From contig CAVZHA010000010.1 in NCBI GenBank assembly GCA_963774945.1, positions 62,001 through 126,000 of the forward strand: DNA of 64,000 nt, given 5' to 3'. Below the pieces are notes generated by a model that saw nothing but the letters and a program-made list of their open reading frames with translations, had not been told where the DNA came from and searched no databases. The position numbers and the translations under genes were made by a program. Of this stretch, positions 26,098 through 34,424 are shown in pieces. This DNA is from Trebonia sp963774945. Its GTDB lineage: Bacteria > Actinomycetota > Actinomycetes > Streptosporangiales > Streptosporangiaceae. Each line of letters starts with the position of its first letter. The stretch's first letter is position 1.

Positions 26098-26706
26098 ATG
26101 GCGAACGAGACGCGCCGTCGGCCCAGCCTGACGGCCAAGGGCGAGCGGACCCGCGCCAGGATCGTGGCCGCCGCCGCCGCGCTGATCTACGAGCGGGGCG
26201 TCGCCGGCACCACCCTCGACGACGTCCGAACGGCGGCGGAGGTCAGCGGCTCGCAGCTGTCCCACTACTTCGCCGCCAAGGACGAGCTCGTGCAGGCGGT
26301 CATCGACCACCAGGCGGACGTTGTCGTCGGCAATCAGGAACAAGCCGACCTCGGCACCACCGAGGGCATCAAGGCCTGGCGGGACATGGTGATCTCCGCC
26401 GCCAGGAGCGACGACGCCAAGGGCGGATGCCCCCTCGGGTCGCTGGGCGGCCAGCTCGCCGAGACAGACCCGGAGGCCCGGGCCCTCATCGCCGCCGGCT
26501 TCGCGCGGTGGTCGTCCGCCATCGGCGTCGGTCTGCGGTCCCTCCAGGCCGCCGGGCGCCTCCCGGCAGGCGTCAGTCCCGACGACCTCGCGGTGACGCT
26601 GCTCGCCGCGCTTCAGGGCGGGCTTCTCCTCGCCCAGGTCCAGCGCGACACCCGCCCCCTGGAAACCGCCGTCGACACCATCCTCGCCCTCGCCGCCACC
26701 CGATGA
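26098..26706 (+). CDS. TetR-family repressor of the NmrA-like gene
   Basis: 202 residues. HTH: TTLDDVRTAAEVSGSQLSHYFAAKDELV; C-terminal domain with GGCPLGSLGGQLAETDPEAR and LAALQGGLLLAQVQRD. It is a paralogue of the broken TetR at 20946. Two palindromes upstream suggest repression of both itself and the divergent oxidoreductase, as in the YxaF/LmrA group. Confidence 0.92.
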   Translation: MANETRRRPSLTAKGERTRARIVAAAAALIYERGVAGTTLDDVRTAAEVSGSQLSHYFAAKDELVQAVIDHQADVVVGNQEQADLGTTEGIKAWRDMVISAARSDDAKGGCPLGSLGGQLAETDPEARALIAAGFARWSSAIGVGLRSLQAAGRLPAGVSPDDLAVTLLAALQGGLLLAQVQRDTRPLETAVDTILALAATR

Positions 26707-26856
26707 ACCCGCCCGGTTCCAACGCAGCGGCGGCAATCGGCCGACACCGAGGGCAAAGAACCGTGGCGGCGCAGGCGAAGCCGCCTTTCGTTCACGGTAA
26801 TTCAAAAAACTTTCATCGAACGGACCGTGGCCTTCTCGATCGCCGCAACGCTTCCC

Positions 26857-26885
26857 GGGCAGGCGGGCAGGCGGGCAGGCGGGCA
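26857..26885 (+). repeat. 8-bp tandem repeat, 3.6 copies
   Basis: Unit GGGCAGGC from 26857, directly before the transposase remnant. Eight is not a multiple of three, so copy changes would shift frame. Confidence 0.8.
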
Positions 26886-27024
26886 TCAGGTGCGCGGCGG
26901 CCGCACGTCCGGCGGCGTGATCGTCCGCGTCCTGCAGGGCATCCTCGCCCTGACCGCCGCGATCTGGCACAACGAGACCACCGCCCAGCCCACCCTGCGC
27001 TCGCTGACGACCTACGACCATTGA
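26884..27024 (+). mobile_element. 3' remnant of an IS982-type transposase
   Basis: The frame ends GVIVRVLQGILALTAAIWHN, then TLRSLTTYDH and TGA. The IWHN and RSLxxYDH endings are characteristic of IS982-family transposases. Only about 46 residues survive; the DDE catalytic region is absent and inverted repeats are not visible. Confidence 0.6.
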
Positions 27025-27054
27025 CCGCCTGGGCTGCCGGCGTGGTCCCCGTCC

Positions 27055-29078
27055 TCACCGTGGCAGCTCCGCGTCCCGGGGTTCGGCGTCTGCGGGCTCG
27101 GTGTCCTGCGCGGCGGGGATGAGCAGGCTGACCCGGTCGCCGGGGGCCAGGGTGATGTCCGGGTGAGGCTGGCGGAGCGAGCCGCCGCGCAGCACCGAAA
27201 CCGGGGTGGCTGTCCGGCGGCCAGCTGACGTCGCCCAGTTTCCGCCCGGCCGCGGGCGAGTCGCCGGTGATGGTGATCTCGGCGACGTAGTAGCCGGGCA
27301 GCGGGACGGACGGATGCTCGAGCATGGCCTGCGGGTCGTCGGGCTCCCCGTCGGCGGCGGCCTGCGCGTGCGCGGCCTCGTCGGCGGTGCCGGCGACCCG
27401 GCGTGCGAGCGCGCGCAGCACGCCCTCGCTGGTGACCCACCCTTCGAGCTGCCGCTCGTCCGGTGATACCACGGGCAGCCCGTCCCGGCCGTAGACCGCC
27501 AGCTGGCGCAGGGCCGGGCCGAGCGATTCCGAGGAGAACAGCGTCTGTATGTCATGCCGCTCGGCAACCAGGCCGGGAAGCGCAGTCCCGTCCGGCCATT
27601 CCCCGGCGCCGTCCCTGGCCGGCCGGCTGCGCGGCCTTGGCGTCCGGGGGGACCGGGAGCGCGGGCCGGAACGGGTGCATGACGTCGGTGATCTTCAGGT
27701 CCGCCACGGCGCGCCACGGGGCGGCGCGGTCGATGTCGGTGCCGCGGCGCAGCAGCTTGGTGGTGTAGATGGTGCCGTAGCTGAGCGCCCTCGACACGGT
27801 GGTGGCGATCGCGACGGCGAGCATGACCGGGAGGGTGAGGGAGAAGTCGCCGGTCATCTCGACGACGCTGGCGAGGGAGGTCAGCGGGGCGCGGGCGGCG
27901 GAGGTGAACACCGCGCCCATCGCGACCACGGCGTACAGCGCCGGCTGGCCGGCGCCGGCGCCGAACAGGTGGTCGACGATGTCGCCGTAGGCCATCCCCA
28001 TGGTGACGCCGATGAACAGCGACGGGGCGAAGATGCCGCCGGAGCCGCCGATGCCCATCGTCACGCTGGTCGCGAGGATCTTCCCGAAGGCGAGCACGAT
28101 CAGGAACCAGATCGCGTAGTCGCCGGCGGTGGCCTTGAACATGACCGGGTAGCCGACGCCGTACATCTGCGGGAGCGCGAGCAGCAGCAGGCCGAACGCG
28201 AGGCCGAGGACGACGGGCCTGGCCCATTCGGGGCGGCCCTTCCAGAGCGCGTCGCACCAGTCCTCGATCTTGTAGAGGACGCTCTTGAACGCCAGGCCCG
28301 ATCAGCGCGGCGAGGACGGCGAGGACGGCGACGAGCAGGTAGTTGCGCGGGCTGCCGAGCGTGATGCCGGCCGGGAACCCGGACAGGAACGGCTTGTCGC
28401 CCAGGAACGGGATGGCGACGGCGTCGGCGATCATCGCCGAGAGCATGACGGTGAACAGGGCGTCGACGGCGAACTCGCGCAGGATGATCTCGACGCCGAA
28501 GAACACGCCGGTGATCGGGGCGTTGAAGGTGGCGGAGATGCCGCCCGCGGCGCCGCAGGCGACCATGATCCGCAGCCGGTTCTCCGGCAGCTTGACCCAC
28601 TGGCCGACGCTGGAGGCCAGCGCGGAGCCGATCTGCACGATCGGCCCCTCGCGGCCGACCGAGCCGCCGGAGCCGATGCACAGCGCGGAGGCCAGGGACT
28701 TGACCACGGCGACCTGCCAGCGGATCCGGCCGCCGTTGTCGGCGACCGCGACCATCACCTCGGGCACCCCGTGCCCGCGGGCCTCCCGCGCCCAGTTGTA
28801 GATCAGCGGGCCGTACAGCAGCCCGCCGATCGACGGGATCACCACGAAGAACCCCAGGCCCAGCCACGGCAGGTGGCTGCTGCCCACGTACCCGGCCTGG
28901 CCGAACTCGTCGTGCCCGGTCGCCAGCCAGGTGAAGAAGTAGACCAGGTACCGGAACACCACCGCGCCGAGGCCCGCGCCGACGCCCACCAGCAGCGCCA
29001 GCAGGAACATGCCGCTGCGCCCGGCCCGCAGCCACGCCGCCGCGCGGGCGAGGGCCTGCCCGTCTCGGCGATCGTCAT
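27055..29078 (-). pseudogene. ClC-type chloride channel with CBS and TrkA_C-like tail, frameshifted
   Basis: All expected parts are present but in shifting frames. MTIAETGRPSPAR shifts into MFLLALLVGVGAGLGAVVFR; the ClC signature GSGGSVGREGP and GIGGSGGIFAPSLFIG lie in two frames (shift near 28295). Then comes a CBS start (ITDVMHP), LFSSES to LEGWVTSEGVLRALAR, and DITLAPGDRVSLLIPA. At least four single-base shifts. If corrected it is a ~670-residue H+/Cl- exchanger. Its start overlapped the MarR gene by ATGA. Confidence 0.75.
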
Positions 29079-29398
29079 GGCTGCCGCTCCTGCGCGCGAG
29101 GCTGGATCGTGGGAACCAGCGGAACGGGCGCGGGGAACCTGGCCAGGATTCCCGCGACCAGCGCGCGCTGCCGCCCCGCGGCCTCCTCGGCCACTTTCCG
29201 GCCCGCCGCGGTCACCGAGATGAGCACCGCGCGGCGATCACGGCTCGCCCGGCGCGCGCGGACCAGGCCCTGGCGCGCCAGCCTGTCGCACATCCGCCCG
29301 GCCCACGGCCAGCACCGCGTCCACGGCAGCGGGGTCCGCTTGCGGTTCTCTTGCCACCTGACCGCCCTATCGCGTGCGTCGGCCAATGATTGCATCAT
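29075..29398 (-). pseudogene. MarR-family regulator fragment
   Basis: The C-terminal winged-helix part is readable: GRMCDRLARQGLVRARRASR, DRRAVLISVTAAGRKVAEEA. The N-terminal helices before it are replaced by unrelated sequence, and one base shift occurs near GGRMCD. It was operonic with the ClC gene (4-nt overlap). It shares an operator sequence with the MarR locus at 29984. Confidence 0.55.
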
Positions 29399-29415
29399 AC
29401 AATATTTGTATCATG
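29393..29415. promoter_or_regulatory. MarR-type operator
   Basis: Near-perfect palindrome CATCATACAA-TAT-TTGTATCATG. The strand-reversed 17-mer CATGATACAAATATTGT recurs exactly at 29913-29929. Confidence 0.72.
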
Positions 29416-29526
29416 CATCACGATCATGAGCCGGCGCAGGGCGGTTCTTGCGGTGCGCGGCGCCGGCCGGGACGGCGGCTGTGCACCGGCAGGCCCGGAG
29501 GCCGGCCGCCGCGGCGCGGGACCGGG

Positions 29527-29877
29527 TCAGGACGGGCCGTAGTCGGTGAAGACCCTCCGGTAGATGGTGCCGTGGCCGACCTCGCCGCCGGACCAGAGGG
29601 TGAATCGCTCCCCAGCGCCGAGATAGGCGTCCGCGTGGTCGTCGGACACCCTGGCCGTCACCGTGGCGTGGTCGCCGGGACGGAGCGGCTCGTCGCTGTC
29701 CCACCACATCTCCGCCGGCAGGAGCAGGGCCGGGCCCCCGTCGGCGCGCAGGGGCAGGGCCGCGATCATCAGGGCGCGGGTGTGGCTCTGGTACTGCCGG
29801 GCGGGCGGGTGCAGTGCCCCGGGGCGAGGCTCGACGGGGTCGAGTGTGATCTGCGCCCTGTACCTGAACTGCCGCAT
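29527..29877 (-). CDS. EF-Tu-domain-like small protein
   Basis: 116 residues. FRYRAQITLDP, PALLLPAEMWWDSDEPLRPG, FTLWSGGEVGHGTIYRRVFT resemble the EF-Tu C-terminal beta-barrel found as a solo protein in actinobacteria; no GTPase part. The ATG at 29877 has AGGTGA upstream; 29883 is an alternative. It is flanked on both sides by the same MarR operator, in opposite orientation. Confidence 0.75.
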   Translation of the reverse strand: MRQFRYRAQITLDPVEPRPGALHPPARQYQSHTRALMIAALPLRADGGPALLLPAEMWWDSDEPLRPGDHATVTARVSDDHADAYLGAGERFTLWSGGEVGHGTIYRRVFTDYGPS

Positions 29878-29912
29878 CTTCATCACCTGCCACGGAACCG
29901 GCCATTGCCTGG

Positions 29913-29940
29913 CATGATACAAATATTGTCTTATACAATA
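29913..29940. promoter_or_regulatory. MarR operator before two divergent genes
   Basis: CATGATACAAATATTGT (29913-29929) overlaps a second palindrome TATTGT-CTTAT-ACAATA (29924-29940). It lies between the EF-Tu-like gene and the MarR gene. Confidence 0.72.
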
Positions 29941-29983
29941 GTTACTCTCATGGTCCGATCACAAGGCGGAAGGGGTCGCCGGA

Positions 29984-30475
29984 ATGCCATCGGCAGAAGA
30001 CGGGGACGCCCCCGCGCTCGAGCCCGGGACCGCGGAGGTGCTGCAGGCCGCGACGCGGGTGCTGGCCGGGGTGGCGCTGCGCAGCCTGGACGTCCTGGAC
30101 TCGGCGGTGACCCTGCCGCAGTTCCGGCTGCTGGCCGTGCTCGCCGACCTGGGGCCGGCGCCGTCCGGGCAGGCCGCCCGGGCGCTCGGCCTGGACCCGT
30201 CGACCATCACTCGGCTGGCCGACCGGATGGTCGCGGCCGGGCACGTGGCCCGCGGCACCGACCCGCAGCACCGCGGCGTGGTCACGCTCCGGCTGACCGC
30301 CACCGGCCGGGGCCTGGTAGCGGCCGCCGACGCGTGGCGGCGCCGTGAGCTGGCCCGCATCATGGCACGGCTCCAGCCCCAGGAGCGGGCGGCGGTGACC
30401 GACGCGCTCGGGCTGCTAGTCGGCGCGGCAGGCGACGACTACGGGATCACCGCCAACTCCCCGGTACCTCTGTGA
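29984..30475 (+). CDS. MarR-family transcriptional regulator
   Basis: 163 residues. TLPQFRLLAVLADLG, then the winged HTH SGQAARALGLDPSTITRLADRM and wing HRGVVTLRLTATG. ATG with GGAAGGGG upstream. Operator repeats upstream and at 29393 indicate autoregulation and control of the EF-Tu-like gene, and formerly of the MarR/ClC operon. Confidence 0.9.
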   Translation: MPSAEDGDAPALEPGTAEVLQAATRVLAGVALRSLDVLDSAVTLPQFRLLAVLADLGPAPSGQAARALGLDPSTITRLADRMVAAGHVARGTDPQHRGVVTLRLTATGRGLVAAADAWRRRELARIMARLQPQERAAVTDALGLLVGAAGDDYGITANSPVPL

Positions 30476-30544
30476 GCCGCCCGCCGGCCAGCGCTACCTG
30501 ACCCCGACAAGACAATAACCCACAGACCCGGGAAGACGCTCCTC

Positions 30545-30796
30545 ATGACCATCGGAATACTCGCCGCCGGGCTCGGGCTCCTGATCAGCGCCGCGGCCAT
30601 CATCATCCCCCGGATAGTGAACCGCGGAAACAACCCGGAAGACCACACAGACTCACTGGCCTACCTGAAGCAAACCGGCCGGACCGCACAGGACATCGCC
30701 CGCGGCAACGCAGGCCCGGCCTTCCAGCAGAAGAACGAAGCCGGGTCACAGCAGGCGGGCGGCTCAGGCGGTCCCCCGGGTAAGCATGCAGGCTAG
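30545..30796 (+). CDS. Small single-helix membrane protein, unknown
   Basis: 83 residues. One N-terminal helix (IGILAAGLGLLISAAAIIIP) then a hydrophilic tail rich in Gln, Asn and Gly (NRGNNPEDHTDSLAYLKQ). Weak ribosome site. No family recognised. Codon use is normal, 69 nt after the MarR gene. Confidence 0.6.
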   Translation: MTIGILAAGLGLLISAAAIIIPRIVNRGNNPEDHTDSLAYLKQTGRTAQDIARGNAGPAFQQKNEAGSQQAGGSGGPPGKHAG

Positions 30797-30918
30797 GCGG
30801 CTAGGGTTCCGCCACCCGGAATCGGTGCTCGGCGCGCTCTCGACGAGGAAGCTTGCTAACCGGCCGGAGCCCCGCCCTCGCGGGCAGGACCGGCCGCGTG
30901 GCCACTTGAGGCGGCGGG

Positions 30919-31185
30919 GAGGTCATCGAACTGGACTGCGGGATCACGGTCTACCCGGCCCGGTCTGGAGGAGGCCGCTGGCGGGCAGTCTGGCACCAGG
31001 CCGGGAAACGGCAGCAGTGCGAGGCACCAACCCCGGAGAAGCTTGCCGCCAGCCTGCCAGGGGGACTTGGGCAGGGCGGTCATACGTGCGACCCGTCATT
31101 GCTTGCACGCACGGCAGCCTCGATAATCGCAGGCAGGATGATCGGGCGGAGCGGGGCGAGGTGCTCCAGGGTGCTACGGTCCTGA
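30919..31185 (+). pseudogene. Possible fragment of a site-specific integrase N-terminal domain
   Basis: The frame reads LDCGITVYPARSGGGRWRAV then WHQAGKRQQCEAPTPEKLAA. This resembles the arm-binding start of some actinobacterial tyrosine recombinases. There is no start codon in frame, a stop just upstream, and no catalytic domain. Recalled similarity only. Confidence 0.35.
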
Positions 31186-31205
31186 AAGAGGCCACAATCG
31201 TAGAG

Positions 31206-31865
31206 ATGACCGAGGACCGGATCCGGGTCGCGCTGGCAGACGACGACGTCCTGCTGCGCGAGGGTCTCGCGAGCCTGCTTGAGCGCTCGGGCTTCGACGT
31301 CGTTGGGCGGTGCGCGGACGCGACGCTGCTGCTCGCCCTTGTGCGCGAGCAGCAGCCGGAGCTGGTGATCGTGGACATCCGGATGCCTCCTGGTTACTCC
31401 GCCGAAGGACTCGAGGCGGCCCGCCAGATCCGCGCGGAATTTCCGGATATCGCCATCCTCGTCCTCTCCGCGCATGTCGAGGTCGAGCACGCGCTGGGTC
31501 TCCTGGCCAGCGGCCAGCGCAGCGGCTACCTGCTGAAGAGCCGCGTCATCGACGTCGAAGACTTCCTTGATACGTTGAAGCGCCTGGTGCGGGGCGCCTC
31601 GGTGGTCGACCCGGCTCTGGTCGCCGAGCTCGTCACCGCCCGCCACGCGGACGATCCGCTCGACGTGCTGTCTCCCAGGGAGCGCGAAGTTCTGGCGCTG
31701 ATGGCGGAGGGGCGCTCTAATAGCGGGATCGCGCAGAAACTGTGGGTGACTGAAGGGACCGTGGAGAAGCACATCGGCAGCATCCTGATGAAGCTTCGCC
31801 TGCCGGAAACCGATGATATGCACCGGCGTGTCCTCGCCGTGCTCACCTTTCTTGACGCGCTCTAG
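31206..31865 (+). CDS. NarL/LuxR-type response regulator
   Basis: 219 residues. Receiver domain 1-125: acidic DDD near 12-14, phospho-acceptor Asp in LVIVDIRMPP, Lys in YLLKSR. C-terminal LuxR HTH: LSPREREVLALMAEGRSNSG, WVTEGTVEKHIGSILMKL. It probably pairs with a HisKA_3 kinase, such as the one at 34425. Its stop overlaps the stop of the convergent receiver gene. The ribosome site is weak. Confidence 0.93.
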   Translation: MTEDRIRVALADDDVLLREGLASLLERSGFDVVGRCADATLLLALVREQQPELVIVDIRMPPGYSAEGLEAARQIRAEFPDIAILVLSAHVEVEHALGLLASGQRSGYLLKSRVIDVEDFLDTLKRLVRGASVVDPALVAELVTARHADDPLDVLSPREREVLALMAEGRSNSGIAQKLWVTEGTVEKHIGSILMKLRLPETDDMHRRVLAVLTFLDAL

Positions 31866-32221
31866 CGGACCTGGCCGAGGAGCCGCCGGATGCCGTCGGC
31901 CGAAAGCTCGGCCTTTGGCAGGAAGCCGAGCGCCGGACTCTCGGCAATCATGTCGGCATAGTCATCCTCGGTGTCCGACGAGATCATGATGACCGCCAGT
32001 TCGCGGGCATGGCTCTCGGCGAGGCGGCGCGCGACATCAAAACCGTCTTCGTCGCCGAGCATGATGTCGACCAGAACGACATCTGGCTGCAGTTCGCTGG
32101 CCCGCAGGAGCGCCTCGCCACTGTTTGATGCCGTGCCGGCCACCCGCACCCCATCCAGGTCGAGGACGCGGCGCGCGGTTTCGACGAATGCCTCGTTGTC
32201 GTCAACGAGAAGACAGCGCAT
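31862..32221 (-). CDS. Stand-alone response-regulator receiver
   Basis: 119 residues, a single CheY-like receiver with no output domain: CLLVDDNEAF, Asp in VVLVDIMLGDEDG, Ser/Thr in MISSD, Lys in FLPKAE. The ATG at 32221 with GAGGTG upstream; an earlier in-frame start exists. Tail-to-tail with the NarL-type gene. It may be a phosphate sink or protein-interaction switch for the nearby kinase. Confidence 0.88.
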   Translation of the reverse strand: MRCLLVDDNEAFVETARRVLDLDGVRVAGTASNSGEALLRASELQPDVVLVDIMLGDEDGFDVARRLAESHARELAVIMISSDTEDDYADMIAESPALGFLPKAELSADGIRRLLGQVR

Positions 32222-32657
32222 AAGCACCTCACCAGCATTGCTGTCGGCAGGGACCGCCGACATGGAGGCCAGCCAGAATCACCACGGTTCCCGGTGGGCT
32301 TCCGCCGAGCGGGAACGATCCGCGCTCAGTCCAAGGCCGCTCCCTTCAGAGGGCGCTCACCTCGTCCCGCGGCGTGTTCGACAGCGGCGTGCGTGGTCAG
32401 CGCTCCATTGCCTTCCTGCCCGCCGCGGCCTGGGCCGCGGCCTGTTCCGTCCGGTGTTGTCGCCCTGGCCGGCTCCGCGTGCTGCGCGGCCGGCCAGGGC
32501 CTGAGAAAAGGATCACCCCGCACTTGCCAGCTTTCATCGGGGCCAGCTTCCGTTCACGCTTGGTGCTGACTCCACTTACGGCAGTAGGGGTAGCCAGAAG
32601 TGAGTCTTGGTGTCTCCCCCGTGGATTGCGCCAGGTCAATCAGGGATCGTCGTCCTT
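32222..32657. other. Gap with no supported gene
   Basis: About 435 bp. Frames are Arg/Pro-rich shadows without family resemblance. Confidence 0.4.
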
Positions 32658-32897
32658 ATGCGAAGCCAACCAGCGGAGGTCATCACGTGCGAACATCAGC
32701 CTCGGTGCGCAGACGCACTGGCGCCGGATCGCATGGCCGCGCACGTCGTGTCCGGTCATCCCGAGCAAGGATGGAGCCTGCTCTGCAACGGAATCGTCGT
32801 CTTCGACGATGCTGGTGCGCTGCTCCCGGACGGTCGGGTACTCGATCCTTGTGCCGGCGGCGCGCTGCCGACGTGCGTGCCCTTCGCGGCTGTGTGA
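32658..32897 (+). CDS. DUF5999-like small protein
   Basis: 79 residues. CEHQPRCADALAPDRMAAHV, then HPEQGWSLLCNGIVVFDDAG and LLPDGRV: the Cys-His-rich start and EQGWSLLCNG core are typical of DUF5999 proteins of actinobacteria. Function unknown; zinc binding is possible. The ATG at 32658 is chosen; the frame opens earlier. Confidence 0.7.
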   Translation: MRSQPAEVITCEHQPRCADALAPDRMAAHVVSGHPEQGWSLLCNGIVVFDDAGALLPDGRVLDPCAGGALPTCVPFAAV

Positions 32898-33259
32898 CCT
32901 GGGGATGACCCAGCATCCGGACCGGCCCAAGGGGGCCCGGCTCCGCGCCGACCAACCGCAAAATCGAAAGCTCCGCCCCGGTGCCCCCACCCGCGGCGGA
33001 CAGGTGCCCCGGGCCGAGCCGCTACCCCCGGCGGCCGACCCCCGGGCCCGGGGCACCCTCAGCGTCAGCGCGGCGGCACCCGATGGCTGACGCTATGCTC
33101 GCCTCGCGTTCACGGAGCCGCCCCGCATCCTTGTCCAGCTGACGCCTACGCGACCTGGCGATCGGAGCTGAACGCGTAACGAGCCTCGGTGCGTTGCCAG
33201 TTGTGAGCGTTGTGTCACGCGAGTAGCGTCGTTGAGGATCAACGCTGTTGGGGGAGGGC
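32898..33259. other. Gap upstream of the FIST gene
   Basis: About 360 bp, probably carrying the promoter of the FIST/kinase unit; no consensus promoter or gene recognised. Confidence 0.4.
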
Positions 33260-34423
33260 ATGCCCGCTGATCGCTGGTTCGGGGTCGGGTGCTGCGGAGT
33301 CGCCCAGGAACTGGCGGGTGCCCGTGCGGCCGACGACGCCCTCATTCACGATGACCCGAAGCTGCTGATCGTCTTCTGTTCGCACGCACACGACCTTAGG
33401 CAACTGCTCTGGCAGATCCGTGAACGGGCGGGCGACGTCCCCTTGATCGGCTGCACGACCGCCGGGGAGATCGCGACCGCCGGCCCGGGCGGCGCCAGCG
33501 TGGTCGTCACGGCCCTGGGCGGCAGCGGGTTCGCGGTGCGGACGGCTGTCGCCACCGAGGCGTCGGGGAACCTGCGGGAGGCGGGGGCACACGTGGCGCG
33601 GAGCCTGCCCGATCGCGCGGATCTCCCGCACAAGGTGGCGCTGCTGCTGAGCGACGGCCTGGCCGGCGACCAGCAGGAAGTTGTCCGCGGCGCCCATGGC
33701 GTTCTCGGCGCGGCAGTACCACTCGTCGGGGGCTGCGCGGGCGACGACCTCAAGATGAGCCAGACATGCCAGCTCTACGCCGACCACGTCCTGTCCGACT
33801 CGGTGGTCGCGGCTGGCATCGCCACGAACGGACCGCTCGGCATCGGCGTCCGTCACGGCTGTCGGAGGGTCGGCGAGCCGATGGTCGTGACGTCCAGCAG
33901 GAGCAACCGTGTCCACACCCTCGACGACCGGCCCGCGCTCGACGCCTACCTCAAGCGTCTCGGCATCTCCGAACCGGCGCTCCAGGACCAGGAGGGGCTG
34001 ACGCGACTTGCGCTCACCCACCCGCTCGGCCTGGGCCGCCCGAACGGCGCGGATCAGGTGTGCTTCATCGGCGGCGCAGACTTCGCTGAACGGTCGCTTT
34101 CCTGCATCGCCGAGGTCCCGCAAGGCGCCCTGGTATGGATGATGGAGAGCGATGCCCGGTCGGTGCTCGAGGCCACCGAGGCGGCGTGCAGCGACTCCCT
34201 CGCCGCGCTGGGCGGACGTCCTCCACTTGGCATGATCGCCTTCGACTGCATCGGCAGGCGCTCCGTCCTCGGCGAGGAGGGCATCCGCAGAGAGACTGAC
34301 CGACTTGCCGCGATGGCGTCGGGGGCGCCGGTGGCGGGGTTCTACACCTACGGCGAGATCGCCAGGACACGAGGTGCCCGCGGCTTTCACAACCACGCCC
34401 TCGCGGTACTGTCGGTCGGCTGA
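33260..34423 (+). CDS. FIST-domain sensor protein
   Basis: 387 residues. FIST N (about 1-215): LLIVFCSHAHDLRQLLWQIR, PLIGCTTAGEIATAGPGGAS, LVGGCAGDDLKM. FIST C (about 225-385): TLDDRPALDAYLKRLG, FDCIGRRSVLG, PVAGFYTYGEIA. FIST domains are intracellular ligand-sensing modules tied to signal transduction. ATG at 33260 with a GGGGGAGG site close upstream. One nucleotide separates it from the kinase gene, so it probably feeds that kinase. Confidence 0.9.
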   Translation: MPADRWFGVGCCGVAQELAGARAADDALIHDDPKLLIVFCSHAHDLRQLLWQIRERAGDVPLIGCTTAGEIATAGPGGASVVVTALGGSGFAVRTAVATEASGNLREAGAHVARSLPDRADLPHKVALLLSDGLAGDQQEVVRGAHGVLGAAVPLVGGCAGDDLKMSQTCQLYADHVLSDSVVAAGIATNGPLGIGVRHGCRRVGEPMVVTSSRSNRVHTLDDRPALDAYLKRLGISEPALQDQEGLTRLALTHPLGLGRPNGADQVCFIGGADFAERSLSCIAEVPQGALVWMMESDARSVLEATEAACSDSLAALGGRPPLGMIAFDCIGRRSVLGEEGIRRETDRLAAMASGAPVAGFYTYGEIARTRGARGFHNHALAVLSVG

Positions 34424-34424
34424 C

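Noticed and set aside
33182..33230. TGTCACG...CGTC before the FIST gene as an ECF41 site
   Set aside because: The spacing between the two boxes is far too short for the TGTCACA-N16-CGTC promoter.
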